Part shown: positions 1 through 13,993 of the stretch, one piece after another
Layout of the letters: each line of letters starts with the position of its first letter
Position numbering within the stretch: the first letter of the stretch is position 1
Source of the DNA: Tieghemiomyces parasiticus
Taxonomy: Eukaryota > Kickxellomycota > Dimargaritomycetes > Dimargaritales > Dimargaritaceae
Assembly: GCA_027575765.1 (NCBI GenBank)
Contig: JANBPT010000279.1
Coordinates: forward strand, 1 to 48,375
Length of the DNA: 48,375 bases
Direction: 5' to 3'
Translations under genes and position numbers: made by a program
Notes under the pieces: generated by a model
What the model was told of the DNA's origin: nothing
The model's database searches: none
What the model saw: only the letters and a program-made list of their open reading frames with translations

Positions 1-2705
1 GAGGCCAAAACCCCGGTGGCTTGCCCTCCCTTAAAATGGTATTATCACTCCTCTCTCTTTCCTTCTGGACGTGTCGCGCGCGGGGGGAAGGTTTGTATAC
101 GGGGGAGAGGGAATCTAGCCCCGTCTACAGGCGAATGCTTATCGCCATGACAGTTCGCTGGAAGGGCACATTCGCTAATATTGTTAACCCCTACATCCGC
201 GGGGTATGTACCATCGTTGTTGTTTGGAGGGGTTATAGTATAACTAATGGTGGCGAAAAAAGTTAGCAGGACCATCCGGTTGGGCCCCCTGATGATGGCC
301 AGAGCACACACGTGGACCGCGGTGGTCGGTCCAGGTCGTCTGCACGAGACTTTACCCTTGGGGTACACGCGCCTGCGGGCCGGCGCACAAATCCAAATTC
401 GGCATCAGGTATGAGTATCAAAGCCAGGGTCAATATTTAGCAGGCAAAGCTAATCATTACAATGGTTAGATAGCGTACGGCACCAGTACTTCTCGGACCA
501 CATATTCCAATATAGGCCAAGATTACATGCCGAGCGCACTTCTTTATTATGTAAAGGCCAGTATAGCCAACATGTCGAACGCTGGTTCAAGCATTATGCA
601 GGGTGCTCCAGATTGTGGATGTCAAGCATAAGAGCGTACCTTTCATTATTCTCGCTTACTCGATCGCATAATTACGGAAGGGGGGGCTTCTAGAGTGCAG
701 CGACCATAGGTAAAGACCACCTTCGTCGATATCAGTCAAGGGTGGTTTAATTGGCCGGCTCATGTACTCTGCCTACTATATTGACAGAAAGCCATTAGTA
801 AACGAAACTCACCCCGCACTTCTGTGGCCCGACAATAGTGTACTGTTCGACCGGACGTGCACGAGGGAGAAAGGGGCCGGACAGGGCGTTAGGGCGAGGT
901 GAAGCATTTTATTCCCTCCCCACAAATATGGCCGCGGATAGAAGCGTCCCCGAAGATGAGGGGAGGGGTCTGCCCGTCACCAGGCTGCCGCTACCTATAA
1001 ATCCTGTGAGGGCCTACGCCAAGCACTTCCAAGGCGAGCCCGGTAGATTACAAAACAGGGTGAGCGACTCCTTTCTAAATGCAACCCGAGACACCCTAAT
1101 TCACTCTCAATCGTTACTCGAGTACCCTGCCCCTTGGCTTACATTGGTTCAATCACCCATTGGCCCACCGTTAGGGTCTCTCCTTACGCCTTCGCCGCTC
1201 CGTCTAATCATCGATGGCTCTGTGGCAGCCAATGTGCTGGGTGATTCGAATACGCGGAGCGCTCAGCCTCCTTAGACGATACCAGGGAGTGGTCTATGAG
1301 CCAAGTCACCCAGGCGACAAGGTGTAGAGCCAGGGGAAGGGTGTGGGACAGGGCTAGGAGAGAGATTAGGGGAGAGCTAGGAATATCGACGACAACGCTG
1401 GGGTTACCAGCCACCTCCTGCCTTCATAATTGTTACCAATTGCACTCGGGGTTCGCCGCTATGTCGCTGGTTCTCGCACTTCTCTCTCTGGCTCCATTTT
1501 CTATACCCCGCGTCACTCGCATGCGTTCCTAGGCCACCCTACTGGCGATGCGCTCTGGCTTAAGGCAACTGCGCCAACACCATCGGAGGCTTGACTACGT
1601 TATTATTCGGTCTGATATGGGCGAGAGTGGCGGTGTCAATGAAGCGACGGAGGAGGAATGCCACTCTTCTAGCTATACGCATGCCTCGTCTCAACTGTCG
1701 TTCTTCATGCTGCTTTTAGAAAATCTTTCACTCCATTACCGATTACTTACATTAGTAGTGTGACTTGCGGGTAGCCCCTCTTTCGTTCTTCACTTTCTTC
1801 TTCTCTGGTCGCTCCTCACAGTCGTACTCCCACCTATCGTTACTCCTTCTTTAACAGGTCATCACCCACCCCCCCACCCACCCACTCTAAGATTCCTTCC
1901 ACTTCAACCTTCACCAAGACGATGTTACCCAAGGAGGCCTAACACGGTTCCTCGACTAGCACTCTGATGAAGGCCAATCACCTACCCAACAAGATCACAA
2001 ACACATTCTCGCTCCCTTTCAAAGGCCTTGCCTGTTCACAATCACCGTACTTTAATTTTTGATTTCCACGCAGATAGGCCTCGCCCGTCAAGCTAGGAGG
2101 CCGGTCATTAGTCGCTAATCTGCCGTTCTGTCATTCCACCTCCTAAAGCCTATTGCCGGCGATCGAGAGATTTAGGTAAATCTCTTAAGGAGGGGGTTAG
2201 TATTCACCACGACACTTCATGCGTGCGGCGTGAACTATACATATTTTGGTACCCTCTAACTATTGATGGGTAGAGGATGAACGGCAATTCCCGTGTATCC
2301 CCTGTTCCAAGCCAAAAGACCACCTACCTCTCGATGTCAAGCTACCTAATAGCTTGATTGGCAACCAAGGCAGGTCATCGCATCATATCCCCCCGCACAT
2401 TGTCGCCGAACGATTGGTGTGCAACGGTTGGTCGTGTCGTGGTTAACCTTAACCCCTCCGTTGTAACTCATACCCTTTCAACCTCTGTTTCCCTTCTGCC
2501 CGGCTCTTCTCATGACAGTTGCCCATGGTAGTAAAAGGGGCATACCGCGGTACTTCTATAACATACGGGCGGCAGCAGAGATACGGTCGACGATCTGTGT
2601 ATGGCTTGGTGCGGAAGTGCAACTTTTCGTACCCGTACCCTAAACCACATAAATTTGCCTGCCACCTAATCGCTGTTTAACTGTGCTGAACAGTGTACCG
2701 CTAAA

Positions 2706-2718
2706 CCCCCCCCCCCCC
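2706..2718. repeat. C13 homopolymer
   Basis: Thirteen consecutive C residues lie in non-coding sequence. It is the longest C run in the first half of the window and a likely length-variable, error-prone site. Confidence 0.9.
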
Positions 2719-5700
2719 TTAATACAGCTCCCTTTTATCACCCACGCTGGCCAGGAGAGGGGCTTAACTTCCGCTTTTTTTGATAGGTTGGATATCATCG
2801 GAGTGTTGAAGCACCCGTGACACCACACCCTCAACCAACCTGTATTTGCCTAATGGGTCTCACTTTCGGACCTTCAGATGGTGTTGCTCCACACGTCTAC
2901 ATTCGCAAGGCTCAGGTGTGGGAGAGTAGACACTGTGACTATCACATACCCTCTCGAAACCCCTATACCAGATCACCTGAATAAAGAAAAAAGTCCGGTG
3001 GCAGAGTCTATAGAAATCAGATGTTTGATTTAGTGACTGCCGTGAGATTAATCAAAAAGTAGGTTGGCATCATAGTACGGAGGACAGCGTTGGAACCAGA
3101 GTAGACTTCAATGTCCCACCCCCGATCCCGACCCCTGAATCTTTGTAGCAAAGATACCTTAGCTATCATTATCGTTGGTTAAAAGACCAATTAATACCAT
3201 TACCTTGGGAAATAGTTACCACCTTTTCCATCAGCGAAATCCGCCACGGCGATTAGTTATTCCTTAGACATTGACTGCGTCTGGCGCTGAGTATGGACCA
3301 CCGAACAATTCGAATGCCTCTCTACTCTCTTTACACACTATACCAGTGTCATGTGCATCCGTGAACTTCAACCCTGACCCTGCGTAGCCAATGACAACTA
3401 TAGCGTACACCACCATGATAATCCTCGCATACGTCAATAGTCGAAGTGCTGTAAACGCCCTAGCTTTACTAACTCCCACATCTCGGCTTCCTTGATTTAC
3501 CACCAGTAGGTGGGGGGAGTTCCTGGACACGTTACTTCTCACCCGTCTTTCCACCTTCGTAGTGAGAAACGGTCGTTGGAACCGTCACCTTGGTACGGTC
3601 TGAACATTGCCCCTATCCATCCTACCCCCTTAGTGGGTGCGCCTACACTGTATTTAAATTCTTGACCGATTGCGCGCTCTCCTTGGGCTAGGTATCTGCT
3701 CACGATGGCATTTATGCAGGCGTTTTCTTAAAATATGGCAGAGAGGCGACAAAGCCCTAACAACCTCAGGGAGGCCCTCCCCATGATCGCCTCCGCTTCC
3801 TCTTTTCTTCCTGCGCATAGATCCTCTTGCGTTACCTTGATTGATCTCCAACAGCCGACGCTGGGGTAGTATGTGCTAAAAGGGTGACTGGAATGGATAT
3901 ATTTACACGGTATACTACTATGGATAGTCATTGGTCAATGGTCGATGATCAGTATAGTAATTTTGGCTTGGCTGGAGAGTACTGGCAAGACCAGCCGGGT
4001 GGCATCTGGTTAGTGGGCCTCACCACTGCCCATACCAACTACTCTTTCTAACATCAATAAAAATTGCTTGGAATTCCTTCTTAATACGAACCGGTTTGAG
4101 TTATTATAGCCCCTGGGTACATGATCACTACTGACTCTAACATCGAATTGCGACCCCGTAATGCGCTTAGGCTAAATGACGTAAAGAGCATCGCCGAAGT
4201 CAAGCGATGTGTGCCATCGTGTTTGCTGGATAAAAGAAGGGGGTACACACAACGCACCCGTGGTGCTCGTCAATGGGGGAGGTGATTGTACCGGATGAAT
4301 CTAGGTCCTAGGCCGATACCCAATCAGTAGCTTTCGGCTCCGACGGGTGTAGGGAAGGAACGAAAATAGGGAGGGCGCTGGATGAGCTGGTCGCTATTAT
4401 GGTAGTTGCGAGCGTTGCACTAGTACCCCGGCTAGATTCCCGGGCGCTGGCTGTAGAGGGCCTCCCAAAAGGTCCTAGCCGACTTTGTCGCTTCCCACCA
4501 TCTTGTGAGGGTAGTTTTCAATCTTTTCTCAAGTAACCACGTAGACACGGGTACCTTTACTCACGCACTTCCCACACAGTTCGATGAAGCTCAAGGCTGC
4601 TAGGGGATTGTCGCCTTTCTTGCAAGTGCCAGTCTATGGATAGGGGGGAAGTGGTGCGGGGGTCAGCGCTAGGATGGTGATCCCAATATTACTACCATCC
4701 AACTGAAACAAGTCAAAATGGACCGGGCGGCGATCGGCCGGTCGTTACAATCGTCACCTACGTCGACATGCTCAATGAAAGCCGAAATTGGTAGGACGGG
4801 GAGGGACCGACCACTAACAGTGGGACATCGAAGGTAGCCGCGATTGACCTTTTATGCAAACTTGACAGCAGTGAAGCAGGGTATAGTGCTAATAGGAGAG
4901 ATGGACGGTGGTTAAGCTCATCCGGATTCCGAATACCGGGGTAGCCGAAAATGGGTGATTGACGTTCGGCGAGGTTTGGCAGTTTCAGGCTGAACAACTT
5001 TACTTCCCTTGTGCTTCCTGTTTCTGGGTCCAGAGATTCGTTGCACAGGTGAGGAATGGTGTTCGCTCTCGTTGAAAAAAGCGGGAGTTAAGTTTGAAAT
5101 CCTTAATCGGGCGACCCGACCGCCAATGGAGGTCTCGAAAAAGAATGGCTCCTGCAAAAGCACCGGCGACTGAGGATGGCTTCAGTGATATGGGTTCGTC
5201 GTGATTTTCTGGCACCCATCCCCTGGGATCATCTCGGCGGGAGCAGCATTCTGGTCATGGAAGGTCGTCGACCACAACTAATGATTGTGATAGTAAGCTG
5301 GCCATTCGTCAGTGCGAGAGTGCTAGACTTTATTGTAACCTTCCGGCGACCAGGGAAGACTAGAGCTACATCAACCCTCCCCACTTCCCCCCTCTGTAGT
5401 CGGTAACGTAACCTTACAGCTTGATCAATGTGCATAAGGACACGTGTCTAGGGTACCCCCTCCCCCTCCAAAGTGTGGCTCAAAATGCAAGGTAAATTTA
5501 TCCTAACACTTTCATTGTGAGGGTCGCAAAGTTAATATGGCTATTCTTCTAGTTTAAGGATCAATAGCTGCGTCGGCGCCTTAGCATTGGTCCTCGTCAA
5601 ACTATACACTGGACCTGACCATTCCAATCCGCGCGTAGCTCCTGGTCACTTTTTCCCGTACGAAATGGTTTACCCCTCAATCGTGTGGCACACTAACCCA

Positions 5701-8700
5701 CTCCGGAACTAGAAACCATAAGTTGCTTTATAGATAAACGATTTGGCCGGCTAGTGATGGTCCCATATTACCAGGGGTCAACCGAGGCCAAGGTTGGCCC
5801 GCTCACTAGTAAAGCCTACCAGTGACGTGTGTGTGAGGGGGGCAGTCGCAAGCTCTTCTCATGATGAGCATCGTTCAATTTACAGATATAGCAGGCCGGA
5901 CGCAATACGCGAAGAGGGAACGGAAAGTATCTCTAGCCGTCAATATACTCTATAGGAATAGTTGTGGTTGGACGGCCGATTACTTCTAACGGCGTTCGTG
6001 AGAGAGTGAAGGCGTGGTACATTACAGCCGAGCAGCTCAAAGAGGGCGATATGATCGGTCAAAACGGAGAGAGTACGTCTGGATGAAGGACTAGATCTCA
6101 ACGGACACATCGATCTCTCATGTGCTATCAAGTAGTCACCACACAGTCTCGCAACTCTCATGCCACTTTTCGCTCCACGTCTCACCTTTCCGCCAAACTC
6201 CAACCCCGCTCCCAAGTCTCAGTGGCGTGAGTATAACACCCTCCTCCTTCACGTTCAAATGACGACGCCAACCTCACAATGATCCAATTTATCTTAAATT
6301 ATCGATCAGATTGAACCATCGATATAGGGCTACCAATATATCCCCTTCAAGGATTAATACTCATAGGAGGGTGATTTTGGCCCTGGGAAGTACACTTTAG
6401 GATGCCGGCCGTTCCACACTGTTGTGCACAGCGAGACCAGGTCTACTCCTTAGTTTTAGGATCCTAAGGGGAGTGAAGGTTGAATGCAGTGTTGGAGTTG
6501 TGATTCCATTACCGATACTCCACGGCTCGTTCCAACGTCCAATTATGCCTTGTAGTGACCCCCTAATTGCGAACTAGGAGTTCGGGCCTGTCGAACTACT
6601 CGTAACGAGGGGCTGCGAAATATGTTATGGAGCTCACGTGTAGTCGTAGATGGATAGGTGCCAACAGCCAGATTGAAGTCGGATGGTAAACAACGACTAG
6701 CCACGGTCATTGCGTAAGCATCGAGTGTCACCCGCCGATGTTAGCATGAGTCACGCTATGCGGGCGCTGAAGAAAAACAATGTCAAGACTCAATCAATTC
6801 TCTGGGTTGGCCTTTGCTATCCTCAGGCCCACCCGGCTCATAGAGGCGCATAAGGTCGAAAGCTGTCGGCTGACGATGACCTTTGAACATTTATCGCGCC
6901 ACTGGTTAGGCCACCTCCTGCCAGATCCCCTCTTCCTTTACTCATACACAAGGCCTCCTGGTTCTGCCCCCCCTCTTTGCGTACACCCCTGCGCACGCTA
7001 TACCCTACCACCTTACTTTCGCCCACGTAAGTGCCATTAGCCTTACGTGCTCTAGTCCTTGCCGTCATGAGCCTTAAACAGTGGCCTCGAGGTAGACATG
7101 TAGAACATCAGTAGTGAGCAATATCGAAAGGAGGTAAATCTTGGGTGTGGCGGAACTGAATCGAAAGCGACCACACGTAGTATGTTAGCATGACTAGTGG
7201 CAAAGTGGCTCCTAAGAAGCTAAGGTGGTTCACTACTACTGCAGGTGTCGGCGTTTAACCTAATAATTAGAGAATCGACCGTACTGGTTGAGTCCAACTG
7301 TCGAGATGTCTAAAGGCAGAGGAGAACAGAATCGAGTATGGTTCGTAGGTAGGGTTAAGCTGCTCAGGGGAATCTGTGGCGGATGTCACCAGTCACGACT
7401 GATAGATAACCCCCTGTGCCAAACTTCCAGAGCGCCGACGGCTGGTACCATTTAGTAGCAGTATAGACGAGCTGGGGGGTTTCAAATGTAGGAGCACCAG
7501 GCTAGGCTGCGCGGACGGGGGCCCAGGGACATAGTATAGACAGAGCTTACGAGTAAGAACATGTACTACCGGATGGAAATGTTTCTGGTAACAGTGACGC
7601 CCGGCGTGGATTAGCGCCCACTTATGCTTCTCCTCCCTTTTCCTAGCTGGGGACGGGTGTTAGGGGCGATTGCCGAAAAGGAAAAACATACACGTTGCGG
7701 TACAAGGCGAACAGGCGGAAGTGCGAAGGGTCGCCGTGGGCAGAAGGGACGGCAACGGCGCCGATCGGAAGTGTAGACTAGAGAAAGATGATCAAGCTTG
7801 TAGGATGACAGAGCCCATACGAAGAGTTGTCCGAGCCCATGGGAGGCCGGAATAGGTAGTCGCCGCTCCCAGGTGAGAACCCTGGCGATCAACTGCTGTG
7901 GTTGATCAAGGTTTACACTCTCATATCCCCACCCCAGGTGAGTAATGCGCCCGCCATGGCCTTGGTAGTCCGTTGGCGTTTTCCGCTCTTGGTAGGTGAA
8001 CCGGTCATCAAGAGTGTGTTGAAGTGGTAATCTGCGTCTCACAACCCATACTGGCTGCTTCAATAAGGTTAATGGTGACAGGTGCGAAAAGACTGGACCG
8101 CCCTCCATATTCCTGTGCTAGTCAACCACTATGTCACCGACACCAAAAATAGCAGAAGTAACCCTACAACCTCGCCGAACCTGTGTATCTTGTTATTAAT
8201 AGTTGCTTGACTATAAGACGGGGGGCCTTCCATGAGCAAACTTGCACCGAATTGCCCACATGGCTTCGGTATACAGAGTATACATCAGAAAGTTTTCACT
8301 GCATCGTTACAATCTAGCCTCCCCTTCTTCCCCGCTTCCCCTATGAGAGTACCGAATGAAGCATATTCTGCCAGACCCGATGGTCTTTCGTCAAGTCTTA
8401 ATCGGCCACACCTGTATTTACCATCAAATCAACACCAACCACGATGCGCCACAGTAAAGATGAAGCAAGGGAGTGCATCGTTTACTGCATCCTAAGGGAG
8501 AGGTCCACCTTTTCACGCCTGCCACTACTGAACACAACGTGAGGACGCTTAACATATCTGATCACAGCCGCATATCAGTGAATTCCAGCCACGAGGGTAG
8601 GGACTAAAGGGGATATATCTCTACTGCTCTACACATCGGCCCTTACCTGTTATCTTACCCTCGCCATTTCGGTAGATACGAAAGCCGGAAGGAGAACATC

Positions 8701-9204
8701 TCGGTCTAATTACCCAATGGCTCGATCATAACTCGCCGCCGTAGGTGTAGTTGCTCACGGTATGCCATCGTATACAGCGCGATGAAGAGGAGCAGGGTTT
8801 TCAATAGGCGACATCAACGACCATCCTGTTTGATTAAAGAGACGCCATCTGGGCAGTCCATTTCAACATCATGTATTCCCTTTACGAAACACCGTGGCTG
8901 GCCTGGGGCCGACAGCTGCGTTCAAAATAGAACGACGGTATATTAACTGGGAGATCCTACGCATTGACATGGCTTTCCTTGCCCGCACCTGAAGAGGATC
9001 TGGGTGCTCCGCATCTTTCCATCTCCTCTAGTCGGTGGGGTCGGCTTGGCGAACCAGGTCGTTCCTAGCTATTCTATGTTATCATCTTATAGTTGCCGAT
9101 TCCTCCGCTCTCTACATGAACCGTCGCAACGCAAGCAACTTGGGCTAACCAGCGTCCTAAATTGTTCAGTTGAGGGTTAATCGTTGAGGATCGAAATGTG
9201 AGGA

Positions 9205-9510
9205 TCCTTAGGAATCCAAAAAAAGTCGGGGGAGGTAGAAGTAGGCCACCAAGTTTTGGGGAGGGGACGAAAAAAAGGGGGAGGTGGGATTAGAATGGGT
9301 GGCCCAACACTGCCTAATCCATGCAGGGACAGGTGGCTGTGGGTATGGAAAAGTGGGGGATGTGGGATAGGTGAAAATGGGGGTCGCGGGGAAGGAGTGG
9401 GGTAGATGGGTTTAAATTAAGAGGAAGGGGTGATTTCTCAATCAGGAAATGTAGGGGTGCCAAAAGCACCAGATAGAATGAAGGGAAGTGGGGGTTGCGA
9501 ATGGGGACGA
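9205..9510. repeat. Purine-rich, strand-asymmetric block
   Basis: The plus strand is dominated by G and A for about 300 bases, with repeated GGGGAGG, AAAAAAGGGGG and GTGGGAT-like words but no fixed period. No coding potential is evident. A matching pyrimidine excess on the other strand could support triplex or G-rich structures. It may also be only compositional drift. Confidence 0.5.
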
Positions 9511-12500
9511 TAAGTGAAGTAGTAAGCTGGGCTCTCCTGTACGGTTGCATTGGTGGCGTGGCGACTGGTCTACTCGCGGCCACGGCCGGTAGCTTGAATC
9601 CTGATGGTTGAGGCAAAGAAGCTGATGAGCAAACAGGTGGAATCGTAACCCTCCACCGTACGCGCGACGGTCACTTCCCACGATTGGTACGGTAACCGAA
9701 TTTTGGTTGCTGGCGCAGATAAGAGCCCAAGCGAGGTTCTGAGCGGTAAGTTGAGGCGGAAGATGAGAGGACGGGCCTGCCTACCGCAGGCTCTACAAGC
9801 TCGATTACAACCCAACCACGTTGGATCGTCCCCGACTTGTTGACGTGTTTGATAACCTTACTTTAACAGGCCGCCGCCCATTCGCTAGACTGGTCGGGCA
9901 GGCCGCATTATACAATTAGGATTGACCCCTGTAACCTCCCTTAACGTGCCGAGACGTCGCAAATTACGCCCAACAAGGGAAACTCCGACATCTCTGGAGT
10001 CCTGTAGGTGCCTTGCCGCGTAGGTAGGCCGTGAGAAACGGGCGTGCGTCGTTGCTATCGGTTCAGGACGAATCAGGTTGTCGGGGATCCATTGCCAACG
10101 ATACACTGTAACCTCGACGGACATATCCTCGTACTGTACTCACCACCGTGGTCATTTTCACGGCCACCCAATCCCGGTGGCTGGTTCGGCTCCTCTGGTT
10201 ATTGTAGGCGAGGTTGCCCCGATATACTTGTAAATCACACCCCAGCTAGGTGTAAGGCATTTTGGATCTCCCCCAGTTGCTGAACGCATGCTATTCGCCC
10301 ACGGCTGGTAATAGGTAAGAATAGGATGGTTGACCTTCCGCGTTCGTACGAAGAGAATGCCTAAGTGGAGAGTTGGTACTGGCAGCAACTGAATGGCGCG
10401 AATAGCGTGGCGAGATGGCACGACGAGTGGTATAGGCCATGCTGCGCCAATGGATAGTACGTGAAGATTTAGCCCCGCTGAAGGTAGTCAAGGTAGCGTG
10501 GATGGGCTACATCGCCCGCGCAGATTCGCCCACTGGAGCCATCCAGAGTAGCCTCTGAATTAGTAGTGATTGTCCAAGGCTTTGTAGACACTGCTTAGTG
10601 ACTCCAGGAGACGAGTCCTTCCCGTGGAAAGGAGATGGGCTGAGTCAATCCCGCCGTTTCATGTCTCTGGGGGGTGACCACCTCTACGTATATTCGGCAC
10701 CCAGTACCAGGGACACTGAATTGCCGCACTCTGATCGAACTTTCGAACCCACCCTAACCCGGTGGGCTTTCGGTGGCGTGGCTCATTCGAAGCCACCGGG
10801 GTCGGTTCTCTCTCCTACTATACGGACCGAACGACTTGAATCTCGACCTAACCAATGATTCAGCGACCAATTTAAGCAGCCCCCGTATCGACTGCCCTTA
10901 CCCCCTTTCCTTCCGTTTACCTCAACCGAGATGCTCTATCCGTCATACCCGCTACCCCCTTTCCAATTGAACTCGGCCACCAGCTCAGCGTGGGCCAGGT
11001 TGTGTAGATAGACGGTAGAAGCTACCCCGGTGGTGGGGAAGAGAAGATGGTAAGTCGATGAAATTGAAAAGAGCGCTGTCAATGTTGCCACTAAAGAAAT
11101 GCTGGACCTATCGCAGGTCGGTGGGAATGGCGGTTTGCCTTCATAATCAATCCACCGCGATCCGCTTGTCTAGGGCCCACAAAAACAGTGACGATCCCGG
11201 TACTAGTAATCGTGGTGGCAGTAGCTGGATGGTCAAAAGGCCACATAAGAAGTGTGTAGTCCATGAGCTAAGATTATGGTGGTGAGAGGTGGAGGTGGGT
11301 AGTTAGGGATCTACTCATGGCCAGGGTATCCACGGTAAACAGAGCAGAGAAAGAGGGGGAGGAAGCGGCGCAGATAACAGCCGAGCGTACCCCAGATGAC
11401 CCTGGGGTAGGGGATAACCGTGGCTTCCCGCCCGCCCGGCTACCCCGGTCGAGCTGAACCCTAATACACCCCGGTTGAATCGATACTCAGACGGAGAGTC
11501 CCTTTCACCGGTTGTTTCATAGCCCACCCTCTTCATTGAGAGATACAGCGAGCTATCCCACCCGGAAAATCATCGCACACTTAAAATGACAAGAAAGCAA
11601 GCCCTGACGTTGTATTGAAAGTATGTCCCACCGTATTTAGATTATCAACCATTGTCAGCAACCTGGTGGGTATCGGATATGTCCGCCGGGCAACACTGGC
11701 TGAAGAGGTGAATAATAATACCAGGGACCACGAGAGTGTTTATGGTCAGTTCAGTTTGAGCGGGTAGTCACAATGAATAGCGCTGTGGGGGGGGTGGATA
11801 GGGTATAACCCCTTCGACAAGTTTAAGCCGGGAGGGGCCGCGATACGGGCGGGCAGCTTGACCGGGCTGTACATAGCCCTCACCCTTGCGGTCAGCCCGG
11901 TATAATGATTGCCAGTAGGTAAGAGAGCGTAATTTACGCAGACATGAGGCATGACGGATAAGCCGTCTGAGTGTACCCGTGCACGCCACACTGTATCCCA
12001 CCCAGGGCTATGTGGTACTGCAAAATGGGGAGGGGGGGGGTGAACGTTACCGGTAGAATTTTCTACATTGAGCTACGAGTTGCGAGGTTGTTAAACTAGA
12101 TTCTCCAAAAATAACTAGATAGGTCTTTAAGACCTGGACATGAGCCCCCGATGAATGCTAAGTTTTGCACTATGTCGAATCGGGAGTTAAGGTTGATACA
12201 AGCGAATATGGAGTCCGAACCACGGGCCTTACCAAGTGGGGTTAACAGACCCTCTAGACGCATTCCGACCTAGTAATACTGTGGTACCCGCTCACCTACA
12301 GGGTGCTAACCCTGGTACTCACCGTCTATTTACGTGAGTAACTAGTAAGACACCCCCGAGGCCGGTGGCCCCGCTATAGACCCTTTCCCCACACCGAACA
12401 ACCCCCTTTACCTTCAGTACCCTGTGACCCTGAGGTAGCCCTGCATCACCAACCCCGCTGTAATCACTCTCTCAAATTGACCCCTGTACGCCTACCGTCC

Positions 12501-13982
12501 ACCTTTATTTCTCCTTTCTATTCAGTAACCGTAGGTTTTCGCGCCTCGCCACCATATATTATCGCTTTGGCCTCACTGCTTTAAGATGTGACCGCACCAG
12601 ATGCTGCCTACAAGGCCAACACCGCCCGGTCGGCGCAGGGCCGGTAGTCCTCCGTTGCCCCACCTTACTAATCAAACACCGATATCGACGCCGCCCGGGC
12701 CCGTTTGCATGCACCTGTTCTTTCATTCAGCAACTCTTGCCTATCCGTTCTTTCTATATAGCTGCCGCGGTCTGCTGACTACCCAATGGCGGTACGCAGC
12801 ATTCCAATATCCGAATAATCACCGCCACCCATTCCCCACTGCCCACATTCGCTACATATATAGCCCCTAAACGGACTCGCGACGGATATAAACGCCACCC
12901 TATTGGGACCGCCGTCTCAATTGTATACGATCGCGCTTCGCCACCCCGTCGGAGGTGATACTAGTTTGAAATGTTGGTCACACCGGGCCAGACACCTCTC
13001 CCTTCTGAAGCGGAATGGCTCTACTTGGCGCGTGGCGACAAGGTGGCACCTCGCATTTGATAAGACTTAGGCTGGGTTAACATCTTGATATTGTGTTGGG
13101 AAAAACTGGTAGGCAGAGTGGCACCGATAATCTCTATTGGCGGTTGTGTGATGTATAAGCTAACTTTGAGAAATGTACCGTACTCCACAGGCCCCGATTC
13201 TTGGCGAGGTTGCGCATGTGACATCTACCCTTCTAGTCCGACTTGGCTTTTCCTTGGCGCACTGTATCAATGGGCTTGACTGTGGTCGGTTATAATAGCA
13301 AGCACCTAAGTACCTTAAATCTAGTGGTGCGAATCTTCGATGCCGGTTTGCGACTGTAAACGGGCGACCACGACGCCCCCCCCCGCCCCTGTCCCCTACG
13401 GATACTCGATACGATTGCATCGATGGCCAAATCTGGCGGTGACACTATCGCACCGCGATCGCAAGTTAGGGCAACAGGCAATGGAACAGTACAGCCGGCG
13501 TTAAGTTATTGGACACCGTCAGTCAAACATCATCTGCGATACAGCCTCTCCCTTCCCTCAGCTCACCCACGACTACTAATTTACCTCCCTTGGCCCTGTT
13601 TAGACATAGGCAATAGCCAAGTCGGGGTGGTAAAGAATCTCCCTCATAAAGGTACAACTCCGGTCAATCACCTGCTCGTACACAGTCCCGTTGGATTGAT
13701 GACTACGCAGCAGGGGCTTTATGGCGTAGCGGATTAGTAAGGGAGGTCAGTTGTTTAAGTAGTGATGGCTTGGTGTATATATCTTATTAACGTTTCTTTG
13801 ATAGGCCCGGTAGAGAGGACAGCCTTATCGTGGTGCTTGTCAATTAAGGAACTTTTGCGAACTCATTCGACGCTGAACGAGCCAAATATGTAGAACAACG
13901 AGTCCATCATTTTAAGGGATTTGAGGTTGGTAATGCCCTTGACTAAAATTTGGGGCATCAAGTTGGCAGTCCCTTTCTTTCC

Positions 13983-13993
13983 AAAAAAAAAAA
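13983..13993. repeat. A11 homopolymer
   Basis: Eleven consecutive A residues in non-coding DNA. No flanking target-site duplication or retroposed gene was recognised upstream, so I do not call it a retroposon tail. Confidence 0.85.

Noticed and set aside
7611..8108. 165-codon minus-strand frame
   Set aside because: No recognisable domain, Arg/Pro/Leu-rich as expected for a chance frame, and isolated in a gene-free stretch.
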